Shown: one piece after another, positions 24,201 to 36,200 of the stretch
Numbering within the stretch: position 1 is the first letter of the stretch
How the letters are laid out: the number at the start of each line of letters is the position of its first letter
Assembly (NCBI RefSeq): GCF_040412425.1
Contig: NC_089756.1
Span: 10,192,226 to 10,256,225 of the forward strand
DNA length: 64,000 bases
Direction: 5' to 3'
DNA from: Macrobrachium rosenbergii
Lineage: Eukaryota; Arthropoda; Malacostraca; Decapoda; Palaemonidae
The notes under the pieces: model-generated
Seen by the model: the letters and a program-made list of their open reading frames with translations, nothing else
The model's database searches: none
What the model was told of the DNA's origin: nothing
Translations under genes and position numbers: made by a program

Positions 24201-27200
24201 AGACACTTCCCCCGAGAAGAGGCTCGGATGAGCCAATCGTCCAGGTAGAACGAAACACGAACACCCGCCAGGTGAAGCCACCTCGCAACATTTTTCATGA
24301 TCACCGTGAAGATCATGGGAGCAGTGCACAAACCGAAGCAGAGAGCTCTGAACTGGAAGACTCGTCCCCCCAGCACAAACCTCAGGTACTTTCTTGACTG
24401 AGGATGTATGGGAACATGGAAAGTACGCATCTTGTAAGTCCAGAGAGACCATCCAATCTCCTGGTCTTAAAGCCCCCGAGAACCGACTGGGGCGTTTCCA
24501 TCTTGAATTTCTCTTTCAAAATAAAGCGGTTCAAGATGCTTACATCCAAGACCGGTCTCCATTCTCCCGACTGTTTCGGGACTAAGAATAGTCTGTTGTA
24601 GAAACCCGGAGAATCCAGTTTCAGAACTTGTTCCATGGCTTTCTTCTCTATCAACTGCTCCAGGAGGTCTAAAAGAATCTGTTGCTTCTCTCGATGGTAA
24701 GAAGGCGACAGATCCCTGGGCGACGTGCAAAGGGGTGGCAACACGAGAAAGGGGATCTTGTAACCCTTCTCTAGAACATTTAGAGACCAGGAGTCCGCCC
24801 CTCGTTCTCCAGGCTCCCGCAAAATAAAAAAGCCTGGCTCCTACCGGTGTCTGGAGGCGTGAAGGAGTCACTTTTTCCCCCTAGGTTTTGAGGGGCTGCT
24901 CCTCTGGTGAAACCTCTTCCTCGTGGAGACGATCTAGAGGAAGAAGTTCCTCCATGAAAGGGCTTCTTCTTCCTGGCGGACAAAACTGAAGCTGAAGAAG
25001 AAGAAGGAGCTGGAGGACGTCTCGAAGAATGGGCCAGATCAGATCTTGCGTGGCCTTCTCCTTAAGACTAGAAGAGATGTCCCTAATCAAAGACTGGGGA
25101 AGAGATGGCTGGACAAAGGGGCGAACAATAACTCTGCCCTTTGCTGAAGGAGAAACTGACTTAGAGGTGAAGTCACAAAACAAGGCCCTCTTCTTTAAGA
25201 GGCCCGTACCAAAATGGGAAGCCAGTTCTTCTGATCCATCCCTGACTGCCTTTTCCATACAGTTAAGGACACTAGAGAGCTCCCCCAGGCTGATCGAATC
25301 GGGGCTCCTTAGCTTAAGGTCTAAAGCTCCCAAGCACCAGTCCAAAAAATTAAACACCTCCATGGTGCGGAAGAGTCCCTTAAGATGATGATCTGTCTCT
25401 GACAAAGTCCAAGAAACCTTAGCAGTAGACAGATGGGACCTTCTGGGAGCGTCGACAAGGCTGGTGAAATCCCCTTGAGAAGAAGAAGGCACTCTAGGAC
25501 TGATATCCTCTCCTGTCTCATACCACATACCAGCCTTGCCACAAAGGTTAGACGGAGGCAGGGCAAAAGAGGTCTTGCCATGGGCCTTCCGTTCCTCCAT
25601 CCATGCGTTGACTTTCTTAAAAGCCCTCTTGGTAGCCAACGAAGAAGTCATCTTCACAAACCCTGGCGCTCTCCTCGCTTTGGAAGAAGCTAACTGTGAA
25701 GGAGGAGAGAGAGGAGCCGAGGGTTTAAACTTATCTCCGAACAAGTCTTTAAGAAGTCCGGTTAACACCTGATAATTGGAAGAAGAGGAAGCAGAAGAGG
25801 GCTCGACGTCAGCAGGATCTGAGTCGCCAGAAACTTCTCCCACAACAACAGGAGAAACAACCGAGTCACCCAACACTTTAGGGGAACAAAGGCCTTGAGG
25901 TCCGATACGAAGAAGGGATCTTCTTTTCCCAGACGAAAGAGAATGCTCCGTAGCGTCTCGAAGAGTAACAGAAGGGACGTCCTGGTGAGCGTCCTGGTGA
26001 GCGACCTGAAGAGCGTCCATCCGGGCGTCCAGCTCAAAGTCCGGAAGAGCGTCCTGCCGAGCGTCCTGCACAGAAGCGTCCTGAAGAGCGGCAACCGAAG
26101 CGTCCTGAAGAGCGGCAACCGAAGCGTCCTGGGAAGCAGCTCGCGGAGCGTCACGTTGACGAGCGTCACGACGGGGAACTCGTGAACTAAGAGGGCGACA
26201 AGGCGACGAAGCAGGAGACGGAGACGAAGAAAAAGGAGCAGGAGAGGGAGACTTCCTGGACTTCTTGACGGGTAAATTTAAGTCCTTGCGACGACGAGGC
26301 GCTGCATCCTTCTCAGCAATAAGAGAAGACAACTGCCGCTGCATCTCCAACAAAATCTTCTTAGACGGAGAGGAATCAATCCTGGGCGGAGAGTTAATCC
26401 TATGGGAAGACGAGGGGCGAGGGGACGCCTTCCTCTTCCTCACAGGAGCTAAAAAGGTTCTCTCCTTAGAGCGACTGGGACGCTCACAAACGTCCTCATC
26501 AGACGACGTCCTGGTCCTCTTCTGTGGTGGGAAAGCTTCAAAATACCCAACAGACGAAGAAGACTGACGAGAAGCGTCCCTTGAACACAACTCCTCTTCA
26601 GAGGGCGAGAGTCCTTCCGAGAGTTCCACCCCACGAGGGGGAGGACGCCTCGGAGGACGAAAAGCAGTCCTTGAGAATACGTGCCGAAGCACGATCCTTG
26701 GCAGCCTGGGAAGTGACAACAGGACTTGCTGAAGGGACATCAGATCGGTGGGAAGCCCCCGTAACCTTCTTGCGGCTTTCGACATGTCTTCTCCCTGAGT
26801 CCTGGGAGTCTGACAGCGGTCCAGGCCTAGAAGCATTGTGGGGCCGATCTGACGCCCCCTCCACAACACTGGGGGGAACACTGCACTTCACAACACTTTG
26901 AAGAGATGTCACTTTATTTTCGAGCGCACGGATGGAGTTCATGATCTCCGCCAGGGCCAAACCCTCCGCAGACACAACATCAGGGCCCGAAGGCAAAACC
27001 ACAGGGACAGGTGCAACATCAACTACATTAGGGTTATCAGGAGATGAAATAACCTGACTCTTGCACACACTCCTGGAGGAGGACCTCCTGACCCTGTCAC
27101 GCTCCAACTTGCGAACATACGAATCATACGACTTCCAGCTCGCATCAGACAAAGGTTCACACTCCTTACATCGATCATCTATCAAACAAACATGCCCCCT

Positions 27201-30200
27201 ACACCTCAAGCAAACTGAGTGAGGGTCTACCGAAGCTTTCGGTAGCCTCACCTTACAATCACTCATGCAACATACACGAAAACTAGCAGAACTAGATCCA
27301 GACATATTTAAAGAGCAGTCATAAGCAAAATCCAAAAACAGTCCAGAAAAAAGCGTGTGCCAATCCACAGTCCAAGGTCCAAAACCAAAAGTCAAGAGAA
27401 TACTTAAGTGGAAACCAGCAAGTAACGAAATCCAGAGACGGAGGTACTGACAACAGGTGTTGACAGTACCGGCGACAGAGAAAATCTGAATAGAAAATGG
27501 GAATGGTTCCCGATTCCCGCCTCCCAGCGGCGGGAATGAGTACTAACCACCTGGCCACACTGCGTGTCTGTCGGATTTTGGAGAAATACAGCTATATATA
27601 TATCTGGCAGGTAAGTGTCATGAACAAAATTAACTGGCATTGTGAAATGCTTGTTATAACCTTACCTGGTGAGGGAGCTACAGCAAATAGATACTGACTC
27701 TGGTTGGGGCTCCTTTCGACCTGTAGTGGCGTGGCGGTATAGCCAAGGGTCACCTCTACTTTAGTGGGGACTTTGCAACAGAGGAGTATATCGCAGGTTG
27801 CCAAAGCTTACAATCCAAGAAAAATATATATGCCCTTGTCCTAGGGACAGTACAACAGAATATGACCAGATAATTTTACCTATACAACATTAAAAAATAA
27901 TCCAACCCAACCATAAAAGACGACGACTTGTGGGCACTCACGGCACGCAGTACCCCCAAGGCTTCCCAAGAAAAACATGATAATCATTAATCAAGGAAAG
28001 GGGATAGAGGAAACAGAAGGTATTCCACCTAACCTTCGTCCCCAAATGCCATGCCAGCTGCGAAGAATGGGCCTAATGTACTGCATTTCTCATACACCGT
28101 TTCTATATTGTGCAGGTAATACATAACAAAAACTGACTTGCATCTTCAATACGTGGTCTGCAAGATCATGCAGAGTGAGAGATTCTGTTTGAAGGCCAGC
28201 AAGGTGGTAACTGCCCTTATTTCATGGGCCTTAACTTTAAACAGGGGGAGGATATTCTCTTGAATTCTCAAGTACGATTCAGAAATCATGGTCACTAAAA
28301 AGAAGGTTAAGGGATTTTTGGATAACGGCTGTATGGGAACCTTAACCAAACACCAGAGATTTTGTGAGGAACCTCTAATCCTTTTAGTCCTCTCCATATA
28401 AATCTTCAGTGCGCTTACTGGGCAAAGCACTCTCTCCTGATCTGCTGGACCCAGGATATCAGCCAAGCTCTGGACAGTAAACGAACATGGCCAGGGGTCA
28501 GAAAGGTCTTTGTTCTTTGCCAAGAACCCTAGGGTCAGTGAGCACACTGCATTCCCTTGAGAAAAACCTACCTTCTTATCAAGGGCTTGTAATTTGCTAA
28601 CTCTTTTAGCTGGAGCTAAAGCCATGAAAAATAAGGTTTTCCTCGTCAAATCCCTTAGCAAGGAGGAGTTCAAGGGATCGAATGGAGGGCCCAAAACCCA
28701 TTTAAGAACTACATCCAAATTCCAGGCGACTGTTGTAGATTTCTCTTGTTTTGATGTATCTAATGATTTAACCAAATCATTAATATCCTGATTTGCAGAC
28801 AGGTCTATTTCCCTATGTTTAAAAACCGAGTTTAACCAATCCTTTCGAAGACCTCAGAAAATGCAAAAAGTCTGCAATTTTGGCTGAAGTGGTCTTAGAA
28901 GAAGAGATATTATGCTATCGGCACCAGCCTTGAAAGACTGCCCACTCTGCCTCGTAAACTGCAGTAGAAGATTGGCGCCTACATTTCGCAATTGCCTCCG
29001 CAGCTTTTCTTGAAAAACCTTTGGCTCTGACAAGCTCCTTGACAGTCTGAAGCCTGTCAAGAGTCAATAAGCCTTGATGAAAACGGTGAAAATGAGACTG
29101 TTTGAGAAGATCTGGGAACCGTTCTTTGTGTGGCCAAAAGGGAGCCACTAGAGTCATCGATGTGTTGTTGTGAGTGATGAGCTTCTTCAACACTTCCCTC
29201 ACCATGCTGAAATGAGGAAAGGCGTAAACATCTAAGTCCAACCAATCCTGCAGCATGCATCCGTTTCCCATGCCTGAAGATCTGGAGCTGGGGAACAAAA
29301 CAGAGGGAGACGGTGGTTTCTTGACATTGCAAACAGGTCTACCGACAGCTTTCCACACCGTTTTCAAAGGTCAGTGCACACCTGCGGATTCAGTGTCCAT
29401 TCTATTGGTAAAACCTGTTTGCCGCGACTTAATTAGTCCGCATGGACGTTCAGCTTGTCTTGTGCCCATAAGAGGAGATCCTTGGCTGTTTCGTAAAACG
29501 AGAAGGAATGCATACCCCCTTGATTCCTGATGTAGGCAAGTATGGTCATGCTGTCTGAATGGACCGCGACTGCCCTGCTGAGGGTTGCTGCTGAGAAAAA
29601 CTGAAGAGCCAGATTTATCACCTTCAGCTCCTTCACGTTTATGTGTAGGTTCCTTTTGGCTGGAGACCACATCCCAGAAACTTCCAAGTCGTTGAGTAGA
29701 GCCCCCAACCCAGACCTGACGCATTTGAATACAACGTTAGGTTGGGGCTCATAGGGAGCAGCGACTTTTCTTCTGAAAATCTGTCTTCTACCAGCCACCG
29801 CCGAAGGTCCTCCTTGATTTTGGGAGTGATGGGGAAGACAAACGAGTCCAGAAGGTTCTTCCTGCGCCAGCTGGCCCTTAGGAAGAATTGTAACACTCTG
29901 GTGTGTAATCTCCCCAACGGCACAAAATTTTCAATGGATGACAGTATTCCCAGGAGGCTCATCCACTCATTGGCCGAGCAGGATGGACGAGAGATGAAGC
30001 TTCAGACTTTCCGGAGGCAGTTCTGGATCCTTTGATGGGACGGAAAAGCCAGAAAATTCAGAAAATCGATCTTCATCCCCAAATAAAGAATTGAGTGGGA
30101 ACCAGTTGAGATTTCTTGAAATTGATTAAAATCCCCAAATCCTAGGAGAGTTGGAGTGTCTGTTTAAGGTCCTCTGTGCATTGGGCTCTCGAGGGGGAGC

Positions 30201-33200
30201 GTAGGAGTCAGTCGTCTACATACAGACATGCACTGATTCCCATTAGGTGGAACCAATTTGCCAAAGGGGTGAGAACAGGGGTAAATACTTGAGGGGCTGT
30301 GGAGAGGTCGAAGCACAATACCTGAAACTGGAAGACCCTGTCCTGGAAGACAAACCTAAGATACTTCCTGGAGTCCGGGTGTACTGTAACATGGAAGTAT
30401 GCATCATGCATATCGATCGTCACCATCCAGTCTCCCTGATGGATGGCTGACAGGAATGAATGGTTTGTTTCCATTCTGAACTTTTTTGTCTGAATGAAGA
30501 AGTTCAAAGCACTGACATCCAGGACAGGTCTCCATCCTCCCAATAACTTGGGAACGACAAAGAGGCGGTTGTAGAACCCCTCTGTGCTTAGATCTTTGAC
30601 CACCTCCATTGCTTGCTTCTCAAGTAGGGCTGAGACTTCTTGAGACAGGGCCAAAAACCTCTCCAAGCCTATTGAGTAGGCTGTCAATCTGATGGGCAAG
30701 GTTGCAAATGGAGGTTTATCTCTGAAAGTGATCGCATAGCCCTCTTTCAAAACTTTTAGAACCCAAGGGACACGGAGGACAGGGTCCTCACTTGCGAGTG
30801 GTGGGTTTGATGGTCGTCTTCTTGCTGGGGCATACGACTAGAGACTAGTCCATGGCTGAGACTGAAAGCGGCCTCTGTCCCTTCAAAAGGGCTGCTATGA
30901 CAGAAGGGAGGCTGTCCTAACAGTAGTAGATGCCTGATGCTCATGCTGGTACTCTAGTCCTCTTGGTTGACTGCACGAGCAAGTCTTCTGTCAGCTTCTT
31001 TTGAAGTTCCGCTGTCACTCGTTCCAAGGTCACTTCAGGGAACCCACTAGTCTTGTCAGGGAGTGACCCCTTTAGTGGTGAATGAGCACCATAAGTTCCT
31101 CTTCTTAAGAACCCATCGCAAAAATGGTTGTTAACTCCTGGGTGCCGTCTCTAACCGCTCTGTCAGTGCATACAAGAACCCCTAACCAGTCTGCAGCGAA
31201 GTTCTCCTGGAAAGTGGTGCAATCTTCTATCTTTTTGGCTAAAGCCCCTATGGTCCAACTGAGGAAACTCAGGACCTCAAAGACCTTGAAGACGTCTGTG
31301 ATGAAGTGATCCAATTCCGAGGGAGTGGATAAAATCCTAGCCAAGGAGAATGCCGACTGCATGTCGCATTGATGAGACTGGAGAAGACCCCTTAAGAGGA
31401 GGCAGAAACCCCCAAGGAAGGGGCTTCTCCAGAGGAATATGACATGTACTTCTGTCATATTAAATGAGGAGTACAAAAAAACTGCTTTGCCCAGATCTCT
31501 CTTCTCAGCCAATCAGGTGTCGATGCGGGACAAAGCTTTCCTGGAGGAAGAGGAAAGCACCATCTGAGGCAGCCTGGAATTCCCTGCAGGTTGTCGTACT
31601 AAGAAAGCAGAACGCAGAACCCAGAGAAGTTGGGGTCGCCAGAGAGATGAAAATCGGATAGCAGACTAAGAAAAACCTCAAAAGCGCTGAATAATTCGTG
31701 GCCGGTTGCTCCTCATCTCAGGGTTCCTCCTCTAAGGAAATAGGAGACATAAGAGGACCCAGAGGTCCCTATGACACCGAAGCAGGCTTCTGAAGGAGGC
31801 TCAAAATGTTATCCTCAATGACAGAAGAGATCGCACCTGTCATGCCAGATACTGGATGCCCTACCTAGGGTGCCAAACACCTGATGACTGGCAGGTGAGC
31901 CTTAACAGAAGAGCCCACAGAAAAGGGGTACTCAGACACTGGGCGCTCATACACTGGGCACTCGGACTCTAGGCACTTGGGCACTGGGCGCTCAAGTACT
32001 GGACACCTGGACACTGGGAGCTCGTACAATGGACACTCGGACTCTGGCGCTTGGATACTGGGTGCTCATGTACTGGACTGTTGTACACTGGGCGCTTGGA
32101 CTTTAGGCACTAGGCGGATACCGAAGGTATATGTGGAGCTTGACTGTGGAGCACACAAAAACTGCAGGAAGGGAGCGGACTGTGAGCCCTCTCTATGGCT
32201 TGCTTACGGACAGGAGGTGAGTCATCCTCCACCGAGGAACCATGCTCTTTCAACGGCCTTGATACACTGGAAAAACGCCTACGGCGCCTTTTGGCCCCTT
32301 GAGAGTCTGAGTCTCTCGACGACAAGGTATGCACATCCAACCAGACGCCTTTCCAGTGGCTGTCCACCAAGTCCAGGGATTTCCGCACAACAGGCTCAGT
32401 TGAGGAAGCGACTACCGACCTCCCTTGGACTACCAAATTGCTTCCTCCCAGTTGAGCAAGGGGAGTTTAGCAGGGGCCTTGGTCTAGGAGCGCCAGTGGG
32501 ACAGGTACCCACCCACTCTACTGACACTGCACTTGGCAATGCACTTGCACCAGCACCAACACTATTAAACCTGTCCATCAGGACTCTAACCTAATTCCCA
32601 ATCTGGGAAAAGGTATTACCAAGAAGATTGAATTTCTGGTCTAAATGAGCTTCAAAGCTGGCAATGGCATTGGGTTCGGAAGAATGGGAGCCAGGGATCG
32701 GAGTAACTGGTAAAGTAGGACGACTGGAGATAGGGGAAAAGGCAGTCACATCTACTTTAGGAGAATTACCCTGACTAGTAGAAGCTTTAGCTTCAGCCCT
32801 AGTGGTTGCCTTCCTCAGTCTGCCAAGAAGCTTATCCAAATGAGCATTTAAAGTTTTCCATCACCTCTTATCCTAGTCTTTACAATCGTCACGATTAAGG
32901 TCCGGTGAGCAAACTTGCTCTCTACAAGAACAACAAATGGTGTGGCTGTCATAATTAGCCGATGTGAGTCTGGTCTTCAGCCTTGACTGCAGTACCTAAC
33001 ACTAGACAAGCTAGAGTCTGACATACTGAGTCAAAAACAAAGTCACAATCGGAAAAGTTCCGAATATTAGGTAAACAAATTAAGATTAGTGCGCTACCAA
33101 AAACACAGAATACTTCACCAAATGAAGAGAAAATCACAACCATCCGGTGAAAAATGAATCCAAAGAGCTGCTCAACAACCAGTGTTTAGTCACTGATCAG

Positions 33201-36200
33201 CAGAAACAAATTGAGCTCTTAGCTGTGTTGTACCTATTCTTCCCCAGAAGTGGGCAGGGCAAGCTACCTACACCCAAAACAAAAGAGAGCTACCGTAATT
33301 TTCAAATTTTGAGCTGCTGCGTAAAGTAGAAACTAACAGCTATGTAATTATTTGGCAAGTTACTTATGTGAAATTAAAAAATTATGACAATAAATTAGGT
33401 AAAGGTGAATGTTTGTACATAATTTATATCAAGTTTAAAAAGTAAGCTAAGAGAATAAATTAGGAAAATACTATCATTCTCTTTCCCTAAAATCATAATG
33501 TCTTAAAAAAAAAAAAAAAAAAAAAAACTGAAGAGTGTAGGAATGTCTGCTTTATCTCCTAAAATTTCAACCAAGAATTTCAATCAAAATGGCATCTCCA
33601 TAACTAGTTAATAACTAGACTTGGAGCAATGCCCCAAAACAAGTCCAACTGGATGACAACTCATCACAGTGAGCACAATGTGGGGCACTGCTACTTTGTA
33701 AAATAAACTGGTAAGTTATGCAGGTGTGCCTAATCCTAAACTGACTTAAAACAATTTCACTCCTATCGATTTAGGAGGAGGAAGACCATTAACTTATCCT
33801 GGTTCTGATGCTATTATATTTCTTCTTATTTGTTGAGTGTGGGGGAAGCCCATCTCTTTTGTGATTTCCTTAAAATATATGACCTTATGGTTCCTTTCAT
33901 GACTAAATGGGAACTCCTTTATCTAAAACAATATTATAGGCTTCATTTTTCCAACGCTTGTCAATCTCCTCATTTCCCTGAATCCCAACAGGGGCTGGAA
34001 CCCAGCAGAAGCATATGGATTTTTTCTTACAAAACATGAAGAAATGCCACTCAAAAGCCTTACAAACAAGTGGATGCACTGAATTATCATTATTTATAGA
34101 ATCTATTCCACAAATAATGAGTCTGAATATACTGTACAACAAAATCCTTGTGTTTTGAATAGTATGCTAGATCTAAAGCTTAAGACTTTAACTCACAGCT
34201 ACTGTATATGCTGATATGCAATTTGGCAGTTTTGCATCATATACTCCATCTTCAAACATAACATTAGAACCAACTCCATTCCCTGATTCTGAACCATCTG
34301 TATAGATCTTTCTCTGTATATTATGCTTTGCATCATGTTGTAAATAATTACCTCCAATCTCCTCTTCTGATATTTTACTGATCTTCTCTGAGCACCATGA
34401 AATTTCTAGCACGATCCATAATGGAATAGATGGCTGTCTCACTTAATAAATTTTTTCACAAATTATTTTTTCATCATACTCTGCTAACTGTTGTATTACA
34501 AAGGGTTTTCAGGATCTAGAACCAAAATTTTCTGAGTTACATTTCCATACAATCTTGGTGCTTGAATTGTTAAAGGAGCTTTCTGGCACTGGAGTTTATA
34601 ACATGAGGCTTTAATTCCATATGGCAAACGGCAGCCACATTATACAATGGGTATCAAATGTATGAGGAATGTTATAATCTTCACTTGTGCATTACAAAGT
34701 GAAAACAAAATTCAAAGCAAAAATAATGACTGAATTGATATACAGTATGTACATCAAATGGCCTTGTGGTATTGAAGCTTTATAGCACTTACCTTCAATT
34801 CCATAAGGGAAACAGTCATATGCTGCAATGAGTAGCGAATGTACATGTAATGTTATAAAGACCCCCTCTTGTGCGTTAAAAATTTAAAATAACAAAATTT
34901 AAAGCTAAAATAATGACTGAATAAACTTACCTGTTCCAACACCTATCTCCAAAATCTTGATTTTATTTTCTTTCCTGAGCTGGGGATCATGAGATACAAC
35001 AGTTGAAAGACTCCTAAAAAGGTCCTTTTTCACTTCCTCTGATTTTGCATTTTTCTCCTTTGTCAACAGATGCATGAAATATGCAAACCACCTGAAACAT
35101 GATGAAAATGACATTTTTATGATAAAATAAAGTTTTATATATACTTACCTAGTAAGTAACTACTTGGCTGTCAGTTTCACTTAACCGCGGCAATTCTACA
35201 TTTGAAATTTGCGGTAAAGTGCTATTGTTTTAGTGTAGGTAACTAGATCCCGCACACTACCAGGGAAGAATAGGTACAACAGTGCTGAAGAGCCCAATTT
35301 GTTTGCGCCCTATGTCCATGAGAGGGGAGGTGGGAGGGCTTTGATCATGTAGTTACTTGGTAAGTATATATAAAACTTTATTTTATCATAAAAATTATAT
35401 TTTATAATACAATATAAAATAAAGTTTTATATATACAGTACTTAACAAGTAATTACATAGCTATTAGTTCACTTACACAGCAGTTTGAATTCAAAATTTC
35501 GAGGGTAACACTTTGCACGTCTGTGTAGGTGACCAGTTCCGCCCACTAGCGGGAATATTAGGAACGACTTTAGCAGACAACCTCAATCTGTTCATGCCTC
35601 ATGTCCATCAGTGGGGAGGAGGGTGGGCTCCGATCATGTAATTACTTGGTAAGTATATATAAAACATTTTATTATAAAAATGTCATTTTTATATAAGTAA
35701 CTTACCAAGTAATTACATAGCTGATTCCCACATTGATAGCAGGCGGGATACATGGACATATTCTACTCCAAAAACATTATGTAATGAATTTGAAAATAGA
35801 AAAAACTGCTAGCATTGAAAATCAATGCTTGTCGTTACCTGGCAGCTAAGAGAGCTACTGGAATACTGACTCTGCTCTGGTAGGTGCTCATCTTAACTCG
35901 TAGTGCTATGGCAATATAGCCAAGGGTCACTTACTACTTGGTGGGAACTTTGCAGCGAGAGAAGTACTCCAATGGCTAGCAAAGCATGATAGGTGCTTGC
36001 CCTTGCCCTGGGCACAGCACCAAAATAAAAACCAGACAACATTGTCACCTACACTGAGATAAAACCACAACCCATCCACTGAGAGTGGTGGGTCCTTCAG
36101 ATACAATGTACCCCCTGGCTCCGCAAAAAGCTCAACACCTTATTACAAGGTGAAGAGACAGTATGAAAAAACAATCCTATGCTTCCTTCTGTGATACCAT

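Larger units (their letters stand above)
21208..27630 (-). mobile_element. DIRS1-like retrotransposon A (youngest DIRS copy)
   Basis: A 6.4-kb element nested in B. Left and right ends carry inverted terminal repeats: about 90 bp including GTGTGGCCAGGTGGTTAGT and CGGGAATCGGGAACC occur at about 21310-21400 and inverted at about 27485-27570 with no visible difference. Internal order on the minus strand is gag, RT, RNase H, tyrosine recombinase. Flanks are GTAGAAAA on the left and AACTGGCATTG on the right, which together rebuild the uninterrupted B sequence as judged against C and D. Several frameshifts break the frames despite matching ends. Confidence 0.88.
20590..33371 (-). mobile_element. DIRS1-like retrotransposon B (interrupted by DIRS A and a MITE)
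   Basis: Element B starts at TGACATTTTTATAATAAAA (20590) and ends near 33371. Outside insertions it has, in minus-strand order, 5' inverted terminal repeat (33371-33147), gag, RT, RNase H and tyrosine recombinase, then a 3' terminal hairpin (21200-20590). DIRS A occupies 21208-27630 and a MITE 20623-20841. Tyrosine-recombinase DIRS elements integrate without target duplication through a circular intermediate. Removing insertions leaves about 6.1 kb. Frames are broken and the terminal repeats diverged, so B is older than A. Confidence 0.85.

Noticed and set aside
25029..26901. Several plus-strand ORFs over 90 codons
   Set aside because: They lie antisense to the DIRS A gag frame and have no domain of their own.
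31977..32594. Plus-strand 205-codon ORF
   Set aside because: Antisense shadow of the DIRS B gag minisatellite; low-complexity Gly/Ser/Thr repeats.
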